From Porodaedalea pini (Eukaryota; Basidiomycota; Agaricomycetes; Hymenochaetales; Hymenochaetaceae), in the NCBI GenBank assembly GCA_002794775.1, contig NBAY01000006.1:1240001-1304000 (forward strand): a stretch of DNA of 64,000 nucleotides, given 5' to 3'. The notes below the pieces were generated by a model. The model was not told the origin of the DNA. It did no database searches and worked only from the letters and a program-made list of their open reading frames with translations. Within the stretch, counting starts at the first letter, position 1. Each line of letters begins with the position of its first letter. Of the stretch, positions 54,000 to 64,000 are shown piece by piece. A program made the translations under genes and the position numbers.

Positions 54000-55838
54000 T
54001 ACGATTCAATTCCTCCTTCTAGACTTGAGTGGTGCGAATGCCTCTCCATTTGCTTGGCAATGACAGTTTCAGAGATGTTACAGCCATTTTCATAAGTCCT
54101 GCGACACGTGCATGTCACGTGAAGTGAGCCGTGTCAGAGCCAAAATGTCGAAAAAATAGAGTAAATGTTGATTTTCTCTGTAAATTCTGCACAGTACCTG
54201 CTCATTAAGTACTCAAAAAAAAGGAACGGTTCTCAGGAGCCAAAATATGTAAAATATGGAGCAATACATTGACTGTGTAGGTGGGTGGAGATCAAACAAG
54301 TGCAGCTGGTCTGTTCTCTCATACATTTCCACTGAGATTCAAAAATTATGGCTCCCCTACATCTACCTATAAAATTCTTTCCTATGTCTGTAAATTAAGT
54401 ATATGACTATGCCAACATCTCCTGCAAGTTTGAAGCCAACCCATTCAGTATTCATGGTGCAGCAGCAAGATTTGTGTTCCACTTCAAGCTCTTTCCACCC
54501 TCCTTTTCTCACAACAGGTCTTGCAGAGTAGAACACAAATCTTGCTGCTGCACCATGAATACTGAATGGATTGGCTTCAAACTTGCAGGAGATGTTGGTA
54601 TAGTCATATACTTAATTTACAGACATAGGAAAGAATTTTATAGGTAGATGTAGGGGAGCCATAATTTTTGAATCTCAGTGGAAATGGGTGAGAGAACAGA
54701 CTAGCTGCACTTGTTTGATCTCCACCCACCTACACAGTCAATTTATTGCTCTATATTTTACATATTTCTTCTCCTGATAACCGTGCCTTTTTTTTGAATA
54801 CTTAATGAGCAGGTACTGTGCAGAATTCACAGAGAAAATAGGCATTCATTCTAATTTTTCGACACTTTGGCTCTGACGCGGTTCATTTCACGTGACATGC
54901 ACGTGTCGCAGGACTTATGAAAAAGGCTGTAAGGTCTGAACGATTGCGATGCAAAAGGAGCACAAGCACAAAACCGATGAAAATATCTGTAGACGCAATA
55001 GTTATGCTTCTGGCTTTCTCGATGGCAACCATACTGAGCATCTGTGCCATGTAATGCTTTTGATATACCAGGCCAAAGTAAACAATTTGGATAGTAAACG
55101 GTGCTGTTATCAAAATGGCGGCGGCTCCAGTAAAGATGCAATTCTGCGCACTCACTTTTGAAAGCACATCAGAGTGAGCTGATTAAATGTAGCTGTTTGA
55201 CTCACGGTGCCAGATGCGCATGCAGAAGAAAGATTGCACAAGTGCATCGATGATTGCAGTAAACATGGTCTCATAGTCAGTTTCGCTGCAATAAAATCAA
55301 TACTTTATCTCTGTATTGGGACGATGGACGAACATGTCAAAGCGTGTAAGTGATAGAAGATTTGCGTAGTTCTTGATGAGTAAAGTGTACAGGTAGTGCA
55401 CATCAATGACTTGTAGGACCGTGCTAAGAATCCACAGGACAAGTACGAGGGCCTTCAGCCACCATTTGTCGGACGTCCAGTACCTCTATATGATGAGTGA
55501 AGTTTAATACCCAATATAAGGGAATTGTATCAGGCGACTGTACGCACATTGTAGTAGAAGACAATCTGAACCGTTGCACCTCCCCACAGCCTGGCTCATG
55601 GGGTGTGGTTCAATGGGCATGTCTGACTGCATACAATAGATTGCCTTACACAGATGTGAGGCTGAAGGCGAAGAGTTAGTAATTTCCCATCAGAGCATGG
55701 CATTATCAAACCCACGAACATACAAGCAACAAATAGACAGCCAAGCTGATCACGTACTAATCAGCTCGGAATGGGATGTACTCGTGAGCAAAATAGACTC
55801 ACAATGCTGTCCAGTGGTGGAACGGAGGTGGTACTCAT
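54000..55838 (-). pseudogene. DUF6534 membrane protein copy 2, interrupted by a foldback
   Basis: Minus strand from ATG 55836-55838 (MSTTSVPPLDSI). It continues ATVQIVFYYN, intron, RYWTSDKWWLKALVLVLWIL, VIDVHYLYTLLIKNY, ETMFTAIIDALVQSFFCMR, intron, NCIFTGAAAILITAP, FIGFVLVLLLHRNRSDL. A TA-flanked foldback element follows at 54081-54929, then a degenerate SETVIAKQ (family S-D-x-x-I-N-K-L). Several exon junctions no longer splice cleanly and stops are present. The hydrophobic segments agree with a multi-pass membrane protein. Confidence 0.7.
54081..54929. mobile_element. Foldback/MITE element, copy A (849 bp)
   Basis: An almost perfect palindrome. Arms of about 400 bp start CAGCC-TTTTCATAAGTCC and close around a loop of about 50 bp. 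It is flanked by TA on both sides, as for Tc1/mariner-type elements. No coding capacity. Copy B at 58851-59700 is highly similar. It is inserted in DUF6534 copy 2. Confidence 0.88.
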
Positions 55839-56134
55839 AGTACGAGATCGATACTTGTGCTTTGTGGTTGCTGTTGTTCACTGTACGTGTGGACGACATC
55901 AAGGGTATCTTATACTTCAGGCTCCACGGATGCCACGAGGTGCGCTCATGACGCAGTTGCTTTCTGATTCTGATCCCAGCATGTTATGAGTACAATCAAT
56001 CAAAAGAGAATGATGATGAGCGGTAACAGGCAAGATAGGTCAAAGTCGCCAACGAAAGGATAGCCCAGCGGTACTTCTGGAGTTTGTATGCCAATAGCAA
56101 GAAAGGAAGACCATCGCCTGAGCAGTATATCAAT

Positions 56135-56511
56135 TGGGAATGAGATAGTGCTTTCAAGAGTCACAATAGAACTTGAAGAATATGCGGCACGTTCTAAGCA
56201 GTTGAAATTGAGAGCAAGGCGGCAGAAAAGAGTTGATTGCGGATCAATGGCACCGGCACGACCATCAGTGGCAATTCCGAATCAAGCCATTTTCTTCACG
56301 TGCAGCCTGGTGATTCGAGACACGCAAATACATACATCAATGAATAGACATTTCAGCAACGTGCACAAGATCAAGCATGTCAAGGTCAAGGAAGAAAGAC
56401 CGTCGCCTGGACACAGCATCTAGAAATTACATACGACGCACGAGGCGAAGAGCTAAAACGAAGGAACACGAGTCCAAGAATTTTGTCAAAGCTGCATGGC
56501 GTGCGTTACAC
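56135..56511 (+). repeat. Direct repeat, copy 2 (of 53555-53940)
   Basis: See copy 1. It lies between DUF6534 copy 2 and the CFEM gene and ends only 12 bp from the CFEM stop codon, so it contains that gene's 3' flank. Confidence 0.85.
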
Positions 56512-56522
56512 AAACAGCCTCG

Positions 56523-57244
56523 TTAGAGAACGAGCGCACCGACAACAATGCCCGTGAATCCGAAAGCCACGCTAAGGATGCCACCCATTCCGACCTCGAG
56601 CTTGGATCTCGCGGTGGAGCTGCTCGACGTACCGCCCCCACCGGAACCAGAGGCGCTTGCGCTGTGGTACGTCGCAGAGTGGAGGACAGAGCCCACTGAG
56701 GAGCCTACGCTGCGCGCGGAAGAGATCAGACCGGAGCCTGAGGCGCTACCTGTCGCAGTGCTAGATGCCGCGCCGCTCGTCGCAGAGGATCCACCAGAAC
56801 CTAGTCGGAAAACAATCAATTGCTTTAGAATTTTCGGAGAAAAAGAGTTCACACTACCTGCGTCACACTCCTGGGACTGGAGAGCCTGAGCTTGGGATAC
56901 GACGGACGAGGGGCAGCCTTGCTGGAGGCACGACAACGTGTCGTCCTGGAAGCTTGACGACGAGCAGACGCAGTCTACGTCATCGCTGCAATCCTCCCCG
57001 AATTCAAAATCAGCACTTTTTTAGTCAATGCACGCTCAATCAGATAAAACACTTACGCGCCTGAGCAACCTGCGCTGGACGCGGCTGTCTGAATGCATCC
57101 AAGCAAGCAGGGGTCGATGTCCGCGGTGCCCGACGCACTAGCGGCGGTCGCAGTCGCGGTGTCCGACTGAGCACGCACGAGCGTGATACTGGAGAACGCT
57201 AAGGCGACCGCAAGGAAGAGTACTGGCTTGTTCGTGAAGAACAT
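56523..57244 (-). CDS. CFEM-domain, GPI-anchored surface protein (197 aa)
   Basis: Three exons: 57057-57244, 56858-56985, 56523-56800; frames close. A signal peptide (VLFLAVALAFSSITLVRA) is followed by the CFEM fold. The eight cysteines are in order PCLLGC, AGC, DCVC, LSC, GC and QEC, with family spacing. A Ser/Gly/Thr-rich stalk follows, ending in a hydrophobic tail (GGILSVAFGFTGIVVGALVL) typical of a GPI-anchor signal. CFEM proteins sit at the fungal surface; some bind haem or act at host interfaces (family knowledge). The gene is intact although flanked by rearranged DNA. Confidence 0.9.
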
Positions 57245-57639
57245 TTTGGCGAAGATGTTTGCTGGAGACGAGATGGGGGTAGCTTTTCAAGTTACGCTGG
57301 ACCCCTGGAGGTCGCTACTCCTGGCGACTTAAGTTTGACGTACGATGGGTGTACCATATGGCTCAAGGATTCTCTACTAGCTACTCTGAAGCCTTCAGCG
57401 GCGACAGAGACAGAACTCTATTCGCTGCAACTTGTCTTGGGCATCGTGTTACTTTTCTGAGTCCGGCTTTTGAAGTTCATAGGTTGAAGCGTAGGGTCTT
57501 GACGAAGGAAAAGGATTGCGAACTTGAACGTTGTTATAGTAGCGCGGGGAGTCTTTTGATGACTAGCAGAATGCGCGTTGAAGTTCAACATTGAGAGCGG
57601 CTCCGAAACGAAGACCAATACCTGGAACTTCCATACTTA
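57245..57639. other. CFEM upstream region, nothing else seen
   Basis: No supported gene. An obvious TATA box close to the CFEM start is not visible. Confidence 0.4.
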
Positions 57640-58714
57640 CTGCCCTTTTCAGAAGTATTGTCACGCGTGATTTCACTGATTTTTGTGTCACAAGAGCCTC
57701 AAAACACAAACATTTTCATATCTCAACCAAAAGTTGACCTTTTTGCGTCATCTAAGTTGATAAATTCATTGTTTTATCTCATCTTTCATATTTCAACAAG
57801 AGTGATAAGAAATAGTCAAAATTGGAGTCCAAAACAGTGAAAATGCTGTTTTTGAACCCATTTCCCTTGTTCATTTTTTCCTGCACTCAGATGTCACTGT
57901 ACAGTGCTCCAGACCAACTCAGAATTCCAGTATTAGTCTATTATGTATTTACAGACTGATTTTGAGATGTATTGTGAGGTAGATGTGCTGAATTGGTGCA
58001 TGCCTAAAACACACAAATCCCCTCTGTTTCTGCAAGCCCCCCAGCTCCCAGGAAAAACTCTTGTCAACTAATTTCATGCATGTAAATTCATTCAAAGTGT
58101 ATTGGAACAGATTTGAGCAGCATCCAGGGCTCTAGCATCAACCAGTGAGCTGAATTGAGTACCAGATTCTGACTGTATGAACTATTCTTGTGAACATATC
58201 CCTGATTCATGAAGCAAGCCTGTATCTATGGATGCTGCTCAAATATGTTCCAATACACTTTGAATGAATTTACATGCATGAAATTAGTTGACAAGAGTTT
58301 TTCCTGGGAGCTGGGGGCTTGCAGAAACAGAGGGGATTTGTGTGTTTTAGGCATGCACCAATTCAGCACATCTACCTCACAATACATCTCAAAATCAGTC
58401 TGTAAATACATAATAGACTAATACTGGAATTCTGAGTTGGTCTGGAGCACTGTACAGTGACATCTGAGTGCAGGAAAAAATGAACAAGGGAAATGGGTTC
58501 AAAAACAGCATTTTCACTGTTTTGGACTCCAATTTTGACTATTTCTTATCACTCTTGTTGAAATATGAAAGATGAGATAAAACAATGAATTTATCAACTT
58601 AGATGACGCAAAAAGGTCAACTTTTGGTTGAGATATGAAAATGTTTGTGTTTTGAGGCTCTTGTGACACAAAAATCAGTGAAATCACGCGTGACAATACT
58701 TCTGAAAAGGGCAG
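57640..58714. mobile_element. Foldback element of a second family (1075 bp)
   Basis: A palindrome with arms of about 480 bp (57640-58122 and 58232-58714), ends CTGCCCTTTTCAGAAG and its complement, and a loop of about 110 bp. Flanked by TA (57638-57639, 58715-58716). Short frames in both arms are mirror images and not genes. Confidence 0.88.
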
Positions 58715-58850
58715 TAGACAATTTGTCAGAAATACAGTGTAATAGTACTCCTTGGGACACCAATTCAACTTATGCCCCTGAAGCTTGAGAAACATAACTT
58801 TTTTTACTTTAAAAAATATGAATGGAGACTAGATACATAGTACAATATTA

Positions 58851-59700
58851 CAGCCTTTTTCATAAGTCCTGCGACACGTGCATGTCACGTGAAGTGAGCC
58901 GCGTCAGAGCCAAAATGTCGAAAAATTAGAATGAATGCCTATTTTCTCTGTGAATTCTGCACAGTACCTGCTCATTAAGTACTCAAAAAAAAAGGCACGG
59001 TTCTCAGGAGAATAAATATGTAAAATAGAGAGCAATAAATTGACTGTGTAGGTGGGTGGAGATCAAACAAGTGCAGCTGGTCTGTTCTCTCATACATTTC
59101 CACTGAGATTCAAAAATTATGGCTCCCCTACATCTACCTATAAAATTCTTTCCTATGTCTGTAAATTAAGTATATGACTATACCAACATGTCCTGCAAGT
59201 TTGAAGCCAATCCATTCAGTATTCATGGTGCAGCAGCAAGATTTGTGTTCCACTTCAAGCTCTTTCCACCCTCCTTTTCTCACAACAGGTCTTGCAGAGT
59301 AGAACACAAATCTTGCTGCTGCACCATGAATACTGAATGGATTGGCTTCAAACTTGCAGGAGATGTTGGCATAGTCATATACTTAATTTACAGACATAGG
59401 AAAGAATTTTATAGGTAGATGTAGGGGAGCCATAATTTTTGAATCTCAGTGGAAATGGGTGAGAGAACAGACCAGCTGCACTTGTTTGATCTCCACCTGC
59501 CTACACAATCAATTTATTGCTCCCTATTTTACATATTTATTCTCCTGAGAACCGTGCCTTTTTTTTGAGTACTTAATGAGCAGGTTCTGTGCAGAATTCA
59601 CAGAGAAAATAGGCATTCATTCTAATTTTTCGACACTTTGGCTCTGACGCGGCTCATTTCACGTGACATGCACGTGTCGCAGGACTTATGAAAATGGCTG
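58851..59700. mobile_element. Foldback/MITE element, copy B (850 bp)
   Basis: Same family as 54081-54929: identical ends, loop and arm layout, flanked by TA (58849-58850, 59701-59702). The two copies differ at a small number of sites. Confidence 0.88.
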
Positions 59701-59983
59701 TAGTATATATATTCAATGGATATGTCCTTCACTGGCTCAGAGGAGTGATTGAAAAAATAAATTTTACAATTTACAAATTGACTATCAGCTAATTTTTCGC
59801 ATTTTTACTACTTATTGACCTCTCCTAATTTTAATTTACATCCAAATTTCTTCAAACTTCTAGGGAGTGTAAGTATCATTCATGCGAAGCTACCTGATTT
59901 TTTTCATAATAAAATACTCAAAAATGAAGGAGAAATGGTGCAGTGTCCCAAGTTCTTCGTGTCATCGTACAGGTCTAATATTA

Positions 59984-60377
59984 CAGGGTTTTCAATAAAC
60001 CTTGTCAGTGCGCATTTCAGAAAAAAAAAAAGTTGTGCGCCTTCCCAAAGAAGAATCTGCCTTTTGGGGTTGGGGACGCGTCGTGGATTTGTTTGCTAGC
60101 TCTGCGTCGTGCTCCTAAGATGTGAATAACCTCAACAGCAGATGTAAAATAAAGTGGATAAAGTGGGGCATTCAATATAGCTGAGTATTTTTCTCTTAAA
60201 AAATCCTTGAAAACGTGGTCTAAATACTTCGACTTGTCTCGACATCATTTCAATGGTGAGCTCGTTGTGTATATTCACGACGCGCGTCCTCACCCAAAAA
60301 GGCAGATTCTTCTTTGGGAGGGCGCACAACTTTTTTTTTCTTGAAATGCGCACTGACAAGGTTTATTGAAAACCCTG
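59984..60377. mobile_element. TIR element/MITE of a third family (394 bp)
   Basis: Inverted repeats of about 100 bp, starting CAGGGTTTTCAATAAACC, contain an A-run and the AAGAAGAATCTGCC block. Flanked by TA (59982-59983, 60378-60379). The internal region of about 190 bp is non-coding. Confidence 0.85.
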
Positions 60378-60905
60378 TAATGACGGCATATGATTTTTCA
60401 GTTCATCTTATGATCAGCGTACTTCAATAACTGCAGATATAAATCTTGATTCGTTGCATTCTTCTCTGACCCCGGTCGTTCATTTACAAGTCAGACATGT
60501 CGACCCGCAGACTATCTTTTACTTAAGCTTGCTATTTGTCTCTGCCCCATACGGTGCGCGTAGAGGCCCGTCTTAACATGACGGTCCGAGACTGGTGGGT
60601 GGTAGCGCTTGATCTGCATATACTGGAATCTCTTCGGACTTACGACCTTCCAGATCATAGGTTGGATGTATTCTCTGTATTATGAACATTGTTGGTTTCT
60701 CCAACCGACTGAATGCCACGTCACGGCGTCCGTCTTGTGGGCTTGTGCTTTCGATGGATTTCTCTGGCCGATATCACGCACATGCCCCCAGTGAGCATTC
60801 CGCTCGGGACGCACCTGTTATCTACTAGCTCGAATGCTGCCGAACTTATATGAGCATGATCGTCTCTCATTTCTAGAGATCGCACGATAATTCCGCGCGA
60901 CTGGC

Positions 60906-60912
60906 TATAAAT
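60906..60912 (+). promoter_or_regulatory. TATA box of the rhamnogalacturonase gene
   Basis: TATAAAT 54 nt upstream of the ATG at 60960. Confidence 0.6.
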
Positions 60913-60959
60913 TAGACGAATTTAGAGAGGATGTCGTCGAGCTCACCTTCGTAACCACT

Positions 60960-62616
60960 ATGGCTTTTGGTCTGCTTGGTCTTCTTGCTTTTCTCCTCTC
61001 GTCCCCGGCAGCACTCGCTCAGCTATCCGGAAGTGTCGGTCCAACAACCTCGACCTCTGCAAAACAGGCGACTGTTCGCAACGTACTCGACTATGGAGGG
61101 GAAGTCGGCTCTAGCGTGCGTTAAATATGACTTGATCTACGAGTAGAACACGCCGTTGACGAGACTCGTGTAGGACATTGGGCCTGCTATCGGTAGTGCC
61201 TTCACAGAATGCGTACTGTTGTACTCAGGTTCGACGCTGGATGTCCCTGAGGGCAACTACAATATGCAAACCTGGCAGACATTGAGTGGCGGAACCAAGT
61301 GGGCATTCCAGATGGATGGCATCATCACGCGTGCCAGTACGTTGATTTGTTATTGATTCGGGCCTGGAGGCTGAGTTCTGAATTCCAAGGCACGACCACT
61401 GGAAACATGATTGTTATTGAGGATGCAGATGACTTTGAATTTTTCTCCAGCAATAGCACTGGTGCGATACAAGGCCTTGGATATGAGTGTCGTAATGCAG
61501 GGTAAGGAGGGTGGTTGCACTTACGTATATCGTTATTTATGTCCTCTTCAGACCTCGTCTCATCCGCATAGTCACGTCCACGAACTTCTCCGTGCACGAT
61601 CTCATCCTGGTCGACTGTATGTCGATGCCTCATGCACACATGTATCCGCACTAAGTTTTGGAATCTAGCTCCGGAGTTCCATCTCGTCATCCAAGCAGGC
61701 TCCAATGGCGAAATTTATAACATGGCTATCAGAGGAACTAATCTAGGCGGTAGTGATGGTATAGACGTTTGGGGTGAGCCTGCCTTATCGTCCTCAATTT
61801 TACACCTGATTCATGGACCTCACGACCAAGGTTCAAACCATTGGATTCATGATGTCGAGGTTACAAATCGCGACGAATGCGTTACCGTCAAGTCACAGTC
61901 GAACAACATCCTCGTCGAGCGCATCTGGTGTATGTGTATATGGCTCGATTCTGTATAGATTACAATCGCGCCCTCCGAGACTAACTTGCCATCCTAGGTA
62001 ATCAGTCTGGCGGGAGTGCGATCGGCTCTCTCGGCGCTGACACTGCGATTGAAGACATCCTATATCGAAACATATACACTAACGGCGGGAACCAGATCTT
62101 TCTGATCAAATCGTGGGGCGGGTCCGGATACGTGAAGAATGTGTATCTGCAGAACTTCCTCTCGCATAACACAGCGTACGGACTCGACGTCAGCCAGTAC
62201 TGGTCCGGGCAATCGCAAGCAGATGGAGACGGCGTGCAACTTAGTCATATCACATTCGACGTCAGTTTTTCCTATTGTACCTATAAGGTTAAACTGAAGT
62301 GGAGCATTAACAGACTTGGGACGGTGCGGTTGTTGACGGAGTTGCCCGTGCGCCAATCCAATTCATCTGCTCAAACTCAGTGCCGTGCTATGGTATGACT
62401 CTCAAGAACGTACTTCTCTGGTCCGACACTTCGGCGGCGGTCAACAAGTGTCAGAGCGCCTTCGGTGCGGGCTCGTGCCTGAAGTCTGGGACCGTAGAGA
62501 ACTATAACTTGATCACGACAACCATCTCAGAGCCTGCGGGGTTCACGTCTCCGCCGACACTTTCTGGAGACCTTTCTGCGGGCTTCGCTACGGACTCGTC
62601 GATTCCCATCCCGTAG
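60960..62616 (+). CDS. GH28 rhamnogalacturonan hydrolase (secreted), 421 aa
   Basis: Cleaves the alternating GalA-Rha backbone of rhamnogalacturonan I in plant cell walls (family knowledge). Eight exons close in frame: 60960-61115, 61174-61336, 61390-61501, 61552-61616, 61669-61773, 61831-61929, 61998-62260, 62314-62616. A signal peptide ([16 protein letters not shown]) is followed by [10 protein letters not shown], the usual mature start of fungal RGases. Beta-helix motifs in order are [74 protein letters not shown] and DGDGVQL. These include the acidic residues around the GH28 active site. Length matches the family. It appears intact and functional. Confidence 0.93.
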
Positions 62617-64000
62617 GTGTTTTTTATAGTCTTACAGAACAGTGCTGAATTAAATGAGCCTCAGGACTATTCCTGCTACATTTTATCCAGGTCGGCCGCA
62701 AATTTCCCCGCCGGCAAAGAACCTGTAGTCGTCATGTTCCGAATGATATTCTTGTATCTTGGGAATTCCTTACTCAATTCTTCTGGGCTAGTTTTCAATG
62801 TTTCTCATTTTAAAGTCTTATGGAAAGGCCGATCTCATGCTGGAAGTTTTACGATTCAGTGTCCAGTCGGAGCTGCCCTGTTAGAATGAGTTTCCGGGGC
62901 AGCAAATCTGAATACCTAGGCTTGCTTTGTCTCCGTCTTCTCTTCTCTCCTGGGCTAAATGAAAGTCAACGGCCGTGATAAGCAAGTATCTATTGTTTGA
63001 CAGTCCTCCGGATGCGCTTGAACTGATCACCCGAAAATGGAATTCGCTGACGCGTTTTGGTACCTCCAAAGCCGCCTGCCCACCCCAGACCCATGGTAAC
63101 GCGCCATGCGTGCGTACCTGCGCCCTCTGGAAAGCAGAAAATGCTCCGGAGCTCTGAGCATTGTATGGAAGGCTATTGCGTCTATTGCGTGCCTAACGGG
63201 CCCGGCACGCTGTGATGCGTCTCCAGATTTCCGTCAATTGCTAGGTTTGGGCCAGGGATATCCGATTCTTTCGTCATGTAACTGTAGACTTGGATCAGGC
63301 ACGCTTCTGCCCGCCTGTCCTCGCTGCTGAAGCGCTGATAGGTGGCGAGAAGAACGATCGATCGGGTTGAGAGACGCTTGACTATTAGAAGCATCCGTGA
63401 AGCTACCGAGCGTCAGTGTTCTTCCGCTCGGTTTGGTTTACCCTCGATGGTTCCGGATTTCCTTCTACATCCGCCCTTTTCCATTGGCGAATCACATGCG
63501 CTGCGGCGAAGATATTGCGAGGGCATTGTGGCTGAATCTGCAACTTTAGAAGGCTATTCCTGAACATCTACCATCCAAAAACCGGTTATTCAATACCTGA
63601 CGACGCGATACTCCATCGATATCCACCAGTGTCCATGCCGTAAATTTGCTTATCAGTCCGCCTCATACGCGGCCGATGTCGCATTATCGTCAAGCCTGCA
63701 ACGTACTCAGGCCCGGCCTCGTTATACTTTGCGTCTCCGTCGCCGTAAAAGAGAGGGAAGCGTACACGCGAAGCGCGTCAAGTTATCCGGCTTCTGATAC
63801 TTCGTGCACTGTGGCTACGCCGCCGGGGTTTGTAGCGCCGAACGGACGCAGCCTATCAATACTGCATTATTCTTAGCATGGTAGAATCTCGACATTGAGA
63901 CTGGCTTCTCATTAAATTCAATAGGTTGGGTTATATTTCGAATGACCTCGTCGGTCAACTCCACTGATGCGCCGTGATTGGCTTTTGTATTGAGTTGAAG
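62617..64000. other. 3' flank, nothing supported
   Basis: Only short frames without family motifs or coherent splice partners. A gene beginning beyond the window cannot be excluded. Confidence 0.45.

Noticed and set aside
57658..58795. Mirror-image frames in the 57.6-58.7 kb region, looking like a gene pair
   Set aside because: Identical proteins from both arms of a palindromic element; no gene evidence.
54403..59418. Clustered inverted repeats considered as a CRISPR-like array
   Set aside because: They are a few long foldback elements, not short regular repeats with unique spacers, and the DNA is eukaryotic.

Overview
The window looks like nuclear DNA of a filamentous basidiomycete, most likely an Agaricomycete. 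Host genes are cut by many 50-110 nt GT-AG introns, and the gene content fits: DUF6534 membrane proteins, a CFEM protein, a GH28 rhamnogalacturonase and Zn2Cys6 regulators with the class-typical architecture. The mobile elements are chromodomain-bearing Ty3/gypsy LTR retrotransposons. There is no prokaryotic signature. Names Gyp-A to Gyp-D are mine.

Region 1 (1-25.6 kb) is a retrotransposon graveyard built into one pepsin-like (A1) aspartic protease gene. From left to right it holds the 3' half of a gypsy element (Gyp-A, 1-2567), a piece of the protease, a complete but decayed element Gyp-B (2975-16255), more protease, an intact element Gyp-D (17234-23489) and the end of the protease. Gyp-B is itself interrupted by a younger, opposite-strand element Gyp-C (8883-15175). 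Gyp-B, Gyp-C and Gyp-D each have a 5-bp target duplication (GCAAG, GAAAT, AAGGG). A solo LTR (TSD CTGCA) and a duplicated 3' end of the protease follow.

Region 2 (25.6-44.7 kb) is ordinary genic DNA: a Kap121/IPO5-type importin (+), a large Pro/Ser-rich protein of unknown function (+), two convergent paralogous Zn2Cys6 transcription factors (37.3-39.4 kb + and 39.9-42.1 kb -), and a NUDT5/YSA1-type ADP-sugar pyrophosphatase (+) with microexons.

Region 3 (45.4-60.4 kb) is a second rearranged zone. A DUF6534 gene was tandemly duplicated together with flanking DNA. One copy is split by a 6.7-kb hAT-like element (45957-52629) with 16-bp terminal inverted repeats. That element carries decayed fragments of three unrelated host genes: prolyl-tRNA synthetase, eIF4G and an HMG-box factor. 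The second DUF6534 copy is interrupted by an 849-bp foldback element. Further foldback/TIR elements, all flanked by TA, sit around an intact CFEM/GPI-anchor gene (56.5-57.2 kb).

Region 4 (60.9-62.6 kb) holds an intact secreted GH28 rhamnogalacturonase. The remaining 1.4 kb shows nothing I can support. Exon joins were derived by hand from splice consensus and reading frame; all homology calls rest on recognising family motifs, not on searches.
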